In this document: positions 47,685-58,091 of the stretch, one piece after another
How positions within the stretch are numbered: the stretch's first letter is position 1
Layout: every line of letters starts with the position of its first letter
Source of the DNA: Sphingobacterium multivorum
GTDB taxonomy: Bacteria; Bacteroidota; Bacteroidia; Sphingobacteriales; Sphingobacteriaceae
DNA length: 64,000 bases
Assembly (NCBI RefSeq): GCF_900457465.1
Contig: NZ_UAUU01000002.1
Coordinates: 1,171,467 to 1,235,466, forward strand
Direction: 5' to 3'
Made by a program: the position numbers and the translations under genes
Notes under the pieces: model-generated
What the model saw: only the letters and a program-made list of their open reading frames with translations
Told to the model about the DNA's origin: nothing
Databases searched by the model: none

Positions 47685-50087
47685 CTACTTTTTAGCAGAT
47701 TTAAATAAATTTCGAAGAAAGTCGAATCTTCTACTACTCTTATCTTCTCTCTCACCATAACCATAACCGTAGCCATAGCCATAGCCATAACCTCTGGCAA
47801 AATCGACATCATTAATTACAAAAGCCATATTTTTCAATTTACTTTGTTGATAAAGCTCTTTAGGCACTTGTAACAATCTTTTATCGAGATAATTTGCTCG
47901 TGACACATAAATAGTTAAGTCGGCATTATGGGCAATTAATACAGTATCAGTCACTAAGCTCACGGGAGCCGTATCAACCAAAACATAGTCATAATTTCTA
48001 CGTCCGTACTCAATAACGTCGTCAAAATGACCGTTCATTAAAAGTTCCGCGGGATTTGGAGCGACATAACCCGAATAAATAATATCAAAATTGTAATTCC
48101 CAGGTTTCTTTATTACGATATTATCAAGTTCCATGTCGGGATTAATCATATACTGCGTGATACCTATATTGGTGTGTTGAAGGTGAGCAAGTCCCAAATA
48201 ATCCAAAACTTTAGGACTTCGGATATCTGCACCGATCAGAAGTACCTTTTTCCCAGACATGGCAAGAATTTTCGCTAGATTAGTTGACACAAACGACTTC
48301 CCTTCTCCAGACGTTGTTGAAGTAATAAAAATAACTTTCGAATCATTTTTATTAGGTCCCAACATGAAGGACATATTTGTACGGAGTATTCGAAAAGCCT
48401 CGGCTAATGAAGAACGATCATTCTCCTGGATGATAGGATGCTCACTTCTAGGAATCTCTCCCAATATAGGAGCTTTTATAAGATCTTCAATATCCTTCCT
48501 AGACTGAATTTTGTTATCCAATAAAAACTTTAAATATAATATACCAAATGGCAAGATCACGCCAACAATTAAAGCTCCTAACAACACAATACTTTTCTTA
48601 GGAGATACTGGAATATTGGAGCCAAAGGCTTCATCAATAATCTTTAAATTGTCCGGTGTTGCTGCGGCCTTGATCTCATTCTCTTCTCTTTTTTGTAATA
48701 AAAAAAGATAAAGAGATTCGACAATCTGCTGCTCTCTTGAAATATCTTTAAATCCACGTTCTTGTTTAGGAAGATTACTCAATTTACCTTGTAACTCCGA
48801 TTTCTTAGCTTGGGCAGAATTTAGGGCTAATTGTGTAACGTTTCGGTAATTATTTAATGACTTTATCACATTGTTATTCAAGACCCTAATATTATCATTG
48901 ATATTTTTAATGACAGGATTATCAATAGTAGAAGACTTCAATAAATCATCTCTTTCTAATACCATCTTATTATACTCAGCAATTGTCTTTTCAATTGAAA
49001 GATCCTGAAGGCCGATATTTGTAGGCAAAAGTTCGGTATTGTTGGATTGCACATATTGCTTCATATAATCAACCAACTGAAGCTGAGTTCTTTGTTCTAC
49101 AACTTTCTTATCTGATTCTGAAGCATTTTCAAGAAAAAGCTTCGCTTCAGATTCAACATCAATTAGACGATTCCCTTCTTTAAAACTTTCAGCTTTACTA
49201 TCGACATGAGACAAATCCCCAGAAATTTTATCGAGTCGCTCGTTGATAAATTTAGACGTAGCCTTAGTAAGTTTATCTTTATCTTGAGTAAGATCTATAT
49301 TATATTGATTAATTAATTCATTAATAATTTTAGAAGCCTGTAAGACTGAGGCAGAAGTAGTTGAAAAATTAATAATATAGGATTGCTTTTCTTGATTAGG
49401 AGTCACATTTATATCCTTCACTAGATTCTCTAATGCATTCAACCTAGGAAGAACTGTAATGTTTATACTTTTATTAATAAAAGACTGAATAATTGGAGTT
49501 TGAGGCAAAAGAATAATCTCACCTAAACTTGACTTAACTTTTGTTCCAAGAAGAATCTCTTTTGTATTCTTTCCAAATTCATCTTCGAGAATTACTTTTG
49601 TGGGAGAGAGTATATCAACACGAAATCGTCCTTTTATTGTATCTTGGTAAGATATATTTGAATTTACCAAAAAGAGGCGAATTGGGGATTCTTGTTGTGC
49701 TAACATTTCTTTCTTAAATCTACCTTCAGAATAAGAAATGTTCAAATTCAGCGTATCGACAACTTTTCCCGCCAATCTTCTAGATTTAAGAACATCAATC
49801 TGATCCATTACTTTAGCCGTATTACCAGTACTACCAGTGATAGATGCGAGATCCGCTAGGCCAGCCAACTCACCTTTACCTTCATTTTCATTTGGCAGCA
49901 GTATTTTAGCATCTACTTTATATTGCTTAGTTGCAAATTTAAGATAAAGAAATGCACTAAATAATACGATTGAAATAGACAAAACAAACCATTTCCAATA
50001 GTAAAAATATTGCTCAAAAAGGGCTTTTATATTTATTTGCTGGTCTTCTTGTGAATCAGAACTCAATTGAGATAAATTATCAGGCAT
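47685..50087 (-). CDS. Wzc-like tyrosine autokinase / polysaccharide chain-length regulator
   Basis: An 800-residue inner-membrane protein. It has a Wzz domain with TM1 (about 32-52), a long periplasmic coiled coil, a GNVR-like region, TM2 (about 505-530) and a cytoplasmic BY-kinase. Walker A is SGEGKS (593-598), Walker A' is LLIGADIRSPK (Asp 621) and Walker B is YVLVDTAP (Asp 705). The C-terminal tail has six YG dipeptides in a row (Tyr 767-777) before EREDKSSRR. These are the expected autophosphorylation sites. Together with the Wza-like exporter encoded upstream it drives polymer export. Confidence 0.93.
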   Translation of the reverse strand: MPDNLSQLSSDSQEDQQINIKALFEQYFYYWKWFVLSISIVLFSAFLYLKFATKQYKVDAKILLPNENEGKGELAGLADLASITGSTGNTAKVMDQIDVLKSRRLAGKVVDTLNLNISYSEGRFKKEMLAQQESPIRLFLVNSNISYQDTIKGRFRVDILSPTKVILEDEFGKNTKEILLGTKVKSSLGEIILLPQTPIIQSFINKSINITVLPRLNALENLVKDINVTPNQEKQSYIINFSTTSASVLQASKIINELINQYNIDLTQDKDKLTKATSKFINERLDKISGDLSHVDSKAESFKEGNRLIDVESEAKLFLENASESDKKVVEQRTQLQLVDYMKQYVQSNNTELLPTNIGLQDLSIEKTIAEYNKMVLERDDLLKSSTIDNPVIKNINDNIRVLNNNVIKSLNNYRNVTQLALNSAQAKKSELQGKLSNLPKQERGFKDISREQQIVESLYLFLLQKREENEIKAAATPDNLKIIDEAFGSNIPVSPKKSIVLLGALIVGVILPFGILYLKFLLDNKIQSRKDIEDLIKAPILGEIPRSEHPIIQENDRSSLAEAFRILRTNMSFMLGPNKNDSKVIFITSTTSGEGKSFVSTNLAKILAMSGKKVLLIGADIRSPKVLDYLGLAHLQHTNIGITQYMINPDMELDNIVIKKPGNYNFDIIYSGYVAPNPAELLMNGHFDDVIEYGRRNYDYVLVDTAPVSLVTDTVLIAHNADLTIYVSRANYLDKRLLQVPKELYQQSKLKNMAFVINDVDFARGYGYGYGYGYGYGEREDKSSRRFDFLRNLFKSAKK
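47755..47792 (-). repeat. Hexanucleotide tandem repeat coding (YG)n
   Basis: About six imperfect copies of a 6-base unit (plus-strand CCATAG/CCATAA) code the YG run in the kinase tail. Such a repeat could expand or contract between strains and change the number of phosphorylatable tyrosines without shifting the frame. Confidence 0.8.
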
Positions 50088-50105
50088 AATAAAATTTGTA
50101 AATTT

Positions 50106-50891
50106 TTAACGTACAATAACAGAAATAACAGTGATAATCAAACCAACTACTGAGATCAACACATTCGTATTCTGACCATAATTAGCATTTCGAATTTGAG
50201 ATTTATTTGGTTCAACATACACAACATCATTTTGTGCTAAATAATAAAAAGGGGAATTTAAAGCACCTTGTTTAGAAAGATCCACTCGATTAACCGTTTT
50301 TTGTCCATTTACCTCTCGTATGACCAAGACGTTATTTCTTACCCCTTTCATCGTCATATCTCCAGCCATACCTAAGGCCTCAAGCAATGTTATACGCTCA
50401 TTTTGTAATGGAAATGAGCCCGGACGAGCCACCTCCCCAATCACCGTCACTTTGAAATTATTGAATGACATATTAACCCCTGGATCAACAATATATTTCT
50501 TTAATTCTCCCCGCAATTTATCCATCGCTTCCATTCTTGTCAAACCCTCCAAACGAATCTTACCTATTACAGGGAAATCAATCATACCCATTTGGTCGAC
50601 GGTGTAAGTTGGCTTCATTGCCAAATCGGTACTAGTAGCACTATTCATTTGATAGGGGCTAACTTGATTAAATGGCATAGCAGCTTTCAAATCAGCAGCA
50701 GAAACAGTTATTGATAAAATATCATTAGGTTGTATACGTGGAATGTATTTTTCGTAATCATTAACAATATTTGTCGAGTCGGATTGGAGGTATATTATAC
50801 TTTTTCGAGAGCCACATGATGTTAGCCCTAAAACTATGCTTGTTAGCAATAATAATTGAAAATAATGTTTAAACTTAAAATAAGTATGCAT
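50106..50891 (-). CDS. Wza-like polysaccharide export lipoprotein
   Basis: A 261-residue lipoprotein (GLTSC, Cys 26). The polysaccharide-export domain (YIPRIQPNDILSITVSA... YTVDQMGMIDFPVIGKIRLEGLT) is followed by a SLBB domain (FKVTVIGEVARPGSFPLQNERITLLEALGMAGDMT) and a C-terminal hydrophobic segment (VLISVVGLIITVISVIV). It forms the outer-membrane or envelope-spanning channel. It is encoded 18 bases before the kinase. Confidence 0.92.
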   Translation of the reverse strand: MHTYFKFKHYFQLLLLTSIVLGLTSCGSRKSIIYLQSDSTNIVNDYEKYIPRIQPNDILSITVSAADLKAAMPFNQVSPYQMNSATSTDLAMKPTYTVDQMGMIDFPVIGKIRLEGLTRMEAMDKLRGELKKYIVDPGVNMSFNNFKVTVIGEVARPGSFPLQNERITLLEALGMAGDMTMKGVRNNVLVIREVNGQKTVNRVDLSKQGALNSPFYYLAQNDVVYVEPNKSQIRNANYGQNTNVLISVVGLIITVISVIVR

Positions 50892-50964
50892 GAATAAAGT
50901 ATTATTTGTATAATTCGTGGTAAAAATATCATTTTTTTATTGAATAATCATCTCAAGATTACAA

Positions 50965-52905
50965 TTAGGTTGCTACTTGAACCCCATCACTATCAAAATC
51001 CAATACACTAAAATCTGAATTTTGGGATTTAAATTCTGGAACAATCTCTTTTAAAACTTTTACCAAGGACATTGCGTCCATTTTTTGCAATGAGGTCATA
51101 GTAACAAGTTCTTTCAATTTTTCACATTTAAATGCTAGATTTTCATGATTAATTTTTGCAATCATAATTTTAGGATGATGAGTTTCCAAGGTATTTTCAC
51201 CATTTGCTAACAGCTCTTCAAAGATTTTTTCACCAGGTCTAAGTCCCACTATTTTGATATCAATATCCTCAGGATACCGATATCCTTTTAAACGAATCAT
51301 CCGTTTAGCCAAATCCATAATTTTGACAGAGCTACCCATATCAAAAACAAATATCTCCCCGCCTTGGCCCATAACGGCAGCCTCCTGAACTAATTGACAA
51401 GCCTCCGGAATAGTCATAAAATAACGTGTAATATCAGGATGCGTAAGTGTAAGTGGCCCTCCTTCAGACATTTGCTTCTCAAACAAAGGAATAACTGAAC
51501 CATTTGAGCCTAATACATTTCCAAAACGTGTAATAACAAACGATGTATTACCCTTACCATAACAACTGCTGACATAAATCTCAGCAGCTCTCTTCGTTGC
51601 TCCCATCACATTTGTAGGATTTATCGCCTTATCAGTAGATATCATAACAAATTTTTTGACATTATACTTTAAGGAAAGGTCTGCAAGATTCTTAGAGCCA
51701 ACAACATTTGTCCAAATAGCTTCGTAAGGGTTATCTTCCATTAGAGGAACATGTTTGTAAGCAGCAGCGTGAAAAACGATATCAAAATTATACTGATTAA
51801 ATAAATGATCTAAGAATACAAGATCCCTAACATCGCCAACAACACACTTTATTTTATCAGAATTATTCAGGTTTAATGATTGCTGCAAATCATAAAGTGG
51901 AGATTCGGCCTGGTCTAATAAAACCAGTTTTTTAAATCTTTGTTTTGCAATTTGACGAGAAAGTTCCCCCCCGATAGATCCTGCAGCGCCCGTTATCAGA
52001 ATTACTTTATTCTCAGTCTCAGCTGTTATTGCAGGATTGTTCAATTTTATATTTTTCCTCCCTAATAAATCTTCTACTTTAAGAGGCCTAATTTCTCTCT
52101 TGATACCCGAATTTAACAATAAATGGGCCGGAGGCATAATTTTCAACTCAACTTTCAATTGCTGAAAAGCATCTGTTATTTTCGCCAATCTTTCGGGATC
52201 GTCATTTTCAACCGCTATAATAACATCAGAGATATCATTCCCTCGAATAAAATCTTTTGTTAAACTAGAAATATCGATTATAGGCAACCCCGCAATACGC
52301 TTCCCCACACGCGAGGCCTTATCTTCAACAAATGCGATAACTTGATATTTTGTCCTCTGATCTTCTTTCAGTAAAGAGAACGCAACCAAACCTGGTCTTG
52401 AAGCGCCAAAAATCAACACTTGCTTCATTTTTCTATTCCTCAGAAACAAACTTTCATATATTGTACGATAAAAAACTCTGGAGGCAACCAAAGAAACCAT
52501 CGTAAAAAAGGTATGCATTAAAAGTACACCATATGATAATCTAAGAAAACCAAATATATTCTGATCTTCACCGAAGAAAACCCGAACTATCGCACTTAAT
52601 AATGCCAAAATCATAAAAGCAAGCCAAGATGTTTTAAATATCTTAACGGCATCACTTAACCCTGTTTGCCTTACAATACCTTTGTAGGTTTGCATTATGA
52701 CAAAACAGCTGAGATAAATCATTAATACGATAGGTGCTTTCCACATCATATCAAATATATCTAGACTTCCCTTAAAGCTATTAACAATAAAATTCGAGAA
52801 GATATAGCAAAACAAAACTATACCCAAATCAAATATTAATACAACCCATCGTGGATTTTCTTTGCGAAGCCTTCTTCTTATATATGATAAATTCATAAAG
52901 ATCAA
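50965..52905 (-). CDS. Membrane nucleoside-diphosphate-sugar dehydratase/epimerase (CapD/WbpM type)
   Basis: A 646-residue enzyme with about four N-terminal membrane spans (about 20-135), a CoA-binding-like Rossmann domain (KQVLIFGASRPGLVAFSLL) and a C-terminal SDR domain. Its NAD site is ILITGAAGSIGGELSRQ, and STDKAINPTNVMGATKRAAE plus HAAAYKHVPLMEDNPYEA hold the catalytic residues of the 4,6-dehydratase group (FlaA1/PglF/WbpM). It makes a UDP-4-keto-6-deoxy sugar for capsule or O-antigen. It opens the capsule gene group. Confidence 0.9.
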   Translation of the reverse strand: MIFMNLSYIRRRLRKENPRWVVLIFDLGIVLFCYIFSNFIVNSFKGSLDIFDMMWKAPIVLMIYLSCFVIMQTYKGIVRQTGLSDAVKIFKTSWLAFMILALLSAIVRVFFGEDQNIFGFLRLSYGVLLMHTFFTMVSLVASRVFYRTIYESLFLRNRKMKQVLIFGASRPGLVAFSLLKEDQRTKYQVIAFVEDKASRVGKRIAGLPIIDISSLTKDFIRGNDISDVIIAVENDDPERLAKITDAFQQLKVELKIMPPAHLLLNSGIKREIRPLKVEDLLGRKNIKLNNPAITAETENKVILITGAAGSIGGELSRQIAKQRFKKLVLLDQAESPLYDLQQSLNLNNSDKIKCVVGDVRDLVFLDHLFNQYNFDIVFHAAAYKHVPLMEDNPYEAIWTNVVGSKNLADLSLKYNVKKFVMISTDKAINPTNVMGATKRAAEIYVSSCYGKGNTSFVITRFGNVLGSNGSVIPLFEKQMSEGGPLTLTHPDITRYFMTIPEACQLVQEAAVMGQGGEIFVFDMGSSVKIMDLAKRMIRLKGYRYPEDIDIKIVGLRPGEKIFEELLANGENTLETHHPKIMIAKINHENLAFKCEKLKELVTMTSLQKMDAMSLVKVLKEIVPEFKSQNSDFSVLDFDSDGVQVAT

Positions 52906-53146
52906 ATTTTCCTTGGATTACAAAACCGCCTCAGAATTATCAAAAAACAAACCAAAAAAGAAGGTTATCAATATTTTCTTTGAACCGAAAGCACATTGCA
53001 TAAAACGAACAAATATACACCAAATTTAGAATTTGATGTATACTAAAAACGACACTTCGTAACTAATTATAGAATTTCATATACCTTTTATACTTTCATA
53101 ACACATTTTTATCACAACAAAATAAATAATCCACTTTGGGGAGCCG

Positions 53147-55138
53147 CTACATTTTATTTAATTCCGCCAAAATTTGATCGAGTAAATAACTGATCGCACC
53201 ATCACTGGTCTGCGGCAATCTTGTCGACATTTCAACCTCAGCACGGTTACCAACCACACCTTTGGAAGTAATTGCGGTACTGCCATATTGATTGAGTTGT
53301 GCCAGTGTTGTTTCCCATTGTTTATCCGGTGTAACCCCCATTTCCTTTAACATTGTCGGTAGCTTTTGTAGGTCAATAGCTGCTGACATCTTGTTTTGCT
53401 TCATCAGTTTTACAAAGTCTTTATTTCCGGGAGCATTCATCTTATTCTGACGGATATCATTTAGGGACAATGAGTCATTACTAACCATTACCAAATCTTC
53501 TTTCAAGAGAACATACATTGGAAAATCCTTGGCTTTCTGTTTTGAAAACGCATAAATGCCATCATAGACCTGCCCAACTTGCTTTGAAACAGCCATGTCC
53601 AAGCCTTTTTTTATCAGACGTTGATCCTTTGATGTGAACATCCAAATAAATACTGGAAGTGTTTCTTCCTTGGTCTTTTTCACTTCGATTGCATTGTAAT
53701 CATCGTCGTAGGTGTAATCGATATAATCTTTTTTGAATTTACGAAGACCGTTAACAACCACGAGGTGGTCTCCTGGCATTACCTGGGCAATGGCCTTTTC
53801 ATCTAGTGCTATTTCAAGAGCCATCAGTCCCCATTCGACAAGGTCCTGTTGAGGCCCCAATAAACCGCTATAATATTTTGCCATATAGGCAGGCATTTCT
53901 CTCAGATAAGCCTCTGAATTAATATTCACATTAAAAAAACCTAAGGTTTTATCCGTTAAATATTTACTGAACTTCGAATTAGGTTTTCGCGCATACATTC
54001 TTTTGGTCATCTCAGCAAGGGCCTTATCTAAACCCACAGATCCCTTTAATTTCAGCACATTCCCCTCTTGCACTAAATCCAATAGACCGTCTTGATAACC
54101 CGTCTTGAACTTATCCAGTTTAATTCCCATATAATAATAAGGAAGAGAGGTGGTATAAGGCAATAGACCACGGTACAGATCCTCTACATGAGGAACATAC
54201 AATCGAATAAGCCCGAGATTCTTTAAAACCTTCTCCTGATCTGCAATTGACAAAGACTTATAACTCCCTGAAACCAAACGGGTAACTTCATTCAATAACC
54301 ATTTATCACGTAAGCCGTTACGAATCGAATCGTTTTTCCGATTTTGATCTTCATAGGCCGTATAAAGCGAATCATAATAACCGGGATCATGCATGTCTGC
54401 CGCGTCAGCCGCTGCATCCGCAGCCGCAGCCGCAGCAATATCAACAACTGGTGGCAGTACTTCTGTAGCACCTACTATCGTATCAGGTTCCGCAGCTATA
54501 GCAACCGGTGGGGATACTGGCACCGCTAGATTTTCATCCGCATCCCAGACTACGGCAGCAGAGTCCATTGCGGCTACAGTTGTATCTGCCCAAGCATCTT
54601 CGTCATCAGCTGGACGCCCAACGTAATCCACCTTTTGGATTCCATAACGACTAGCAATCGAATCATTGTCCAAAAAGCTGGTATTTGTCGTTGCCGAAAC
54701 AAATCTAGCGATAAGATCGTTGTATACTAACATACTCCCCGCCTTGAGGCCTATGCTCGTATAACCATTGGCAAATGCCTTGGGTTCACCCGCCTCATGA
54801 AGCAGTTTCTCAAATTGCCCCCTGTTGTTCAAAGAAAATATAAATTCCGTAAAACTGATACTATCGGTCTTTCTGGTATAAAAATAGGCCGTTTGAGATA
54901 GGTCTACTCCCAAATTTTTAATATCATTGCTCGCTGATATTCCCGATTTCTCAAAAAAACCTGCTTTCTGAAGCAACTCGTTCAGCTTATTTGCATTAGC
55001 CTTCTGTACAATATCTTTTACGTTAAAGGCCGCAATCATTTCTGCATCTTCGGGGATCTGTTTGATCAAGTCCTGCGCCTTTACAATTGTCCCAAAAGAC
55101 AAACAGGCTAATCCTAGCAGTATAAATTTTGATTTCAT
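53147..55138 (-). CDS. Exported DUF4836-like protein of unknown function
   Basis: A 663-residue protein with a cleavable signal peptide (ending VKAQD). The first part (LIKQIPEDAEMIAAFNVKDIVQKANANKLNELL) resembles DUF4836-type Bacteroidota proteins. A low-complexity acidic and alanine-rich linker lies near residues 180-260, including VDIAAAAAADAAADAADM. The C-terminal half ends SDGAISYLLDQILAELNKM. No catalytic motif is visible. It follows the frameshifted lipoprotein gene on the same strand and may be its functional partner. Confidence 0.7.
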   Translation of the reverse strand: MKSKFILLGLACLSFGTIVKAQDLIKQIPEDAEMIAAFNVKDIVQKANANKLNELLQKAGFFEKSGISASNDIKNLGVDLSQTAYFYTRKTDSISFTEFIFSLNNRGQFEKLLHEAGEPKAFANGYTSIGLKAGSMLVYNDLIARFVSATTNTSFLDNDSIASRYGIQKVDYVGRPADDEDAWADTTVAAMDSAAVVWDADENLAVPVSPPVAIAAEPDTIVGATEVLPPVVDIAAAAAADAAADAADMHDPGYYDSLYTAYEDQNRKNDSIRNGLRDKWLLNEVTRLVSGSYKSLSIADQEKVLKNLGLIRLYVPHVEDLYRGLLPYTTSLPYYYMGIKLDKFKTGYQDGLLDLVQEGNVLKLKGSVGLDKALAEMTKRMYARKPNSKFSKYLTDKTLGFFNVNINSEAYLREMPAYMAKYYSGLLGPQQDLVEWGLMALEIALDEKAIAQVMPGDHLVVVNGLRKFKKDYIDYTYDDDYNAIEVKKTKEETLPVFIWMFTSKDQRLIKKGLDMAVSKQVGQVYDGIYAFSKQKAKDFPMYVLLKEDLVMVSNDSLSLNDIRQNKMNAPGNKDFVKLMKQNKMSAAIDLQKLPTMLKEMGVTPDKQWETTLAQLNQYGSTAITSKGVVGNRAEVEMSTRLPQTSDGAISYLLDQILAELNKM

Positions 55139-55313
55139 CTTATAAATAATTTTTCAGCTACACCCAACCTACGCTATAGAAGCACTTTCAGCAACTAAAT
55201 ATGGTCCTGGGTTCACCAATGTTATTAGGTTATTTTGTTAATGTGATTTTATTTGCCAAACTCGATTTACCATATACCAAATCCATAAAAGGTAGCTTTA
55301 GCAAGACCCTTTC

Positions 55314-55933
55314 TTATTTCCGGCAACCTTTGCCAGGCCGGTTTGCCTGAGAAGCTATCGGTTTTTCAAAACGAATAATCTGCGTGTAGAATGCATCTGC
55401 AAACTGGGTCGTATTATCGCTTCCCAACTGATTGAATTTTGTCTTCCAGTCAGCAGAAGCCACAAATTTGCGTTCAAACACATTACTTTGCGCGTTATAA
55501 TAATAGCGGTTTGAATTCGATATGTTCGTTTTAAATCGATTTGCCAATATATCTGAAAAGGCATTCAACGATTCTATCTGACTAAAGTCACATGAAATAT
55601 TAACGATATAATTGGTAAAATCTGTGCTGTACTGTACATTAGAAATACCTTTAGTCTGCTTGAGCAGCTGAACAGCAGATCGAATCTCTTTCTCCATGTC
55701 CGCTGAGAAGGTATACGGATGCCTTTAATACTTTTCATTTTCATTAAAGAAGACACCTTGGTTTTACTTTTACTCAAATTTAATGTGGCGGCAATATGTC
55801 CGGAACCGTCTGATTTTAAGTCGATCTGCTCAACAAAATCAAAGCAGCTCGATGCCGTCAATACCATGACAACAGCACAGATAATCACATAAAATCTATT
55901 CAATTTTCCTTTTACTTTAAATACTTCTTCCAT
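55314..55933 (-). pseudogene. Lipoprotein gene interrupted by a one-base frameshift
   Basis: The first ORF (55574-55933) begins with a lipoprotein signal (LTASSC, Cys about 30) and reads well to SSLMKMKSIKGI. Beyond about 55721 the useful frame is one base off: YTFSADMEKEIRSAVQLLKQTKGISNVQY continues in the second ORF (55314-55697) to ASQANRPGKGCRK. A single missing base near 55718-55721 accounts for the break. There is no long homopolymer there. The intact protein would be about 206 residues. I do not recognise the family. Confidence 0.65.
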
Positions 55934-56387
55934 TACAACCTCGTAACGATTAATAATTTGTCAAATCAATATATGTTTTGACATGAACAGCAAACATTGT
56001 GCTATTTTTTTCCTATTGACAAATTTATTAGAAACGAGAATATATTTTACTACCTGATTTCAGGGAAAAATGAAGAAAATCAACACCTTCGTATTAATTT
56101 TTTCCAAAAGGAATTAAAAGCGTTACCCTAGTACTACACATAATAGCAAACAGCAACCTAAAACAAATGATTTTTAAACAAGTATGGAACACATACTGCT
56201 AAATATTGTATCAATTACCTATATTATTGTCTTAACAACTGTTTGAGATCTTTAAATATACTACAAGTGAGATACTATAAAAACCGAAATAGTGCCTAAA
56301 ATATCTATCTAAAGATCAATCCAATACAAACCTTATAACCAGGATTACTAAAAAGATCGCTGTAACTTCTAGTGAACTTAACTATTT
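55934..56387. other. Divergent intergenic region
   Basis: About 450 bases of AT-rich DNA between the lipoprotein gene and the nuclease gene. I see no ORF, RNA gene or strong hairpin. It should carry the two divergent promoters. Confidence 0.4.
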
Positions 56388-57988
56388 TTGCCATCACTTT
56401 ATCAATATACACTAGCTATTCATATGACGAACAAGACCAAAGCGATACCGGATCAAAATATATTCCGGATAGCCTACATTATAATTGCATTGCTTACTTT
56501 TAACTCCTGTCAGAAAACGGAAACTAGAATTGACCGAGCAGCGGTGCAATTTACCCCTACTATTGTCGGTCAAATCAACACACAAACGACAGAGAGTTTC
56601 TGGAATAAAAATGACCAAATCGGTGTATATATGTACAAAGCCGACCAACCTTTGGCAGCAATTTCGCTTATCGACCAGGTCAAAAATTACCCCTTCACTT
56701 TTAACGGTTCGGTTTTTCAAAGTAACAGCCCGGTTTTCCTACCGAATGAAAACGTGGACTTTATCGCCTATTATCCTTACAAATCACTGGCAGACTTTCA
56801 ATATCCCATCAATATAAGTGACCAGTCCAACCCGGCAGCCTTAGACCTGATGTATGCAAACAATGCCAAAAACATCGGTAAAAACAACAATACAGTACCA
56901 CTTATTTTTGTACGACAACTGAGCAAAGTCAACATTAAGCTATCCATAACCAATACAGCCGCATTGGAAGCCAATCAGATTATCGTAAAAATGCCAGCTA
57001 TAAGCATCCAAGGAGGATTCGATTTGACAACAGGAAAATTGACTGTTAATTCAACCGAAAAAAAGGATGTGCAAAAAAAGGTATCACTAAATACCAATAA
57101 AACCGCCCATATAGAATTTATGCTACTTCCTGGCGAAGATATCACAGGAAAGGCCATTAAGTTTATTGCCACTAATGGCAATACCTATACCTGGACAATA
57201 CCCCAAAATCGGAATTTAAAAAATTTAATAGCCGGAAGCCAATATAGCTTTGATATCAACATTGACAATGGAAAACCGAGCGGCGGGATTGGTGAATCAC
57301 AAGCTTATCTGGAAATACCCAAAATGAGCAATCTCAGTAGTGATGAGGTATTTATACAACATTTTATGCCCGACGCAAGCGACAGCAGAAATTATGCGAT
57401 GCTATATGACAAAAAGCTAAAAATGGCATATTGGGTTGCATACCCCTTATACAACAGTGTGCTAGGGTCAGGCAACCGTACGGATGCCTGGGGTTACGAT
57501 CCTGCCGTATCAACAGCATTTCAACCCAATCTATTTAAGGGATTTCAGCCAACAGGGTACGACAGAGGGCACCAATTGCCAAGTGCAGACAGAAATCTCA
57601 ATATTGCTCAAAATAAAACAACATTTTATTTTACCAACATGACAGCACAGGTTTCACGACTTAACCAAGGTATTTGGGCAAACCTCGAAACGAAAGTCAG
57701 AACCTGGACTGCACAGTGTGACACGATGTATGTCGTAACTGGCGCAATACCTAAGACCAGCACCGAAAACAGCCTCGATTTTGCGCGGACAACGATGGAA
57801 AAGATATTGCCAAACCAAAATACTATTTTAAAGCCTTGGCAATGAAAAAAGGAAACGAATATTATACCATTGGTTATAAGATTGACAATGTCATTCCACC
57901 TTCAGGAAGCACGTTCGAAAATTATAGGTTAACCGTAAGCGAACTGGAAAAAATAACTGGATTCACTTTTTTCCCCCGATCTAAATGA
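56388..57988 (+). pseudogene. Fimbrillin-like / DNA-RNA non-specific endonuclease, frameshifted at C-terminus
   Basis: A secreted lipoprotein (ALLTFNSC; Met at 56424 is also a reasonable start). The N-terminal half resembles fimbrillin-type domains (NDQIGVYMY; FIAYYPYK; LPGEDITGKAIKFIATNG). The C-terminal half is a His-Me finger nuclease with catalytic D392-R-G-H395 (GYDRGHQLPSADRN) and Asn in FYFTNMTAQVSRLNQGIW. The frame ends early at 57845. One more A in the A4 run at 57799-57802 would restore KDIAKPKYYFKALAMKKGN through to FPRSK, with a stop at 57986-57988. The core active site lies before the break, so a shortened enzyme may still fold. Confidence 0.75.
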
Positions 57989-58091
57989 TACACAGAAAGG
58001 AAATATAAATACCTCCATTTGGAAATAATTAAACTCCATTTAATCTCACTATTCTACCATGGTTCAACCGCAATTTTACTAGATTTATCAA

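Noticed and set aside
47755..47792. Short regular repeats as a CRISPR array
   Set aside because: The 6-base unit is coding, has no spacers, and no cas genes are nearby.
54393..54626. Alanine-rich plus-strand frame over the DUF4836-like gene
   Set aside because: It mirrors the low-complexity Ala/Asp linker of the real minus-strand gene.
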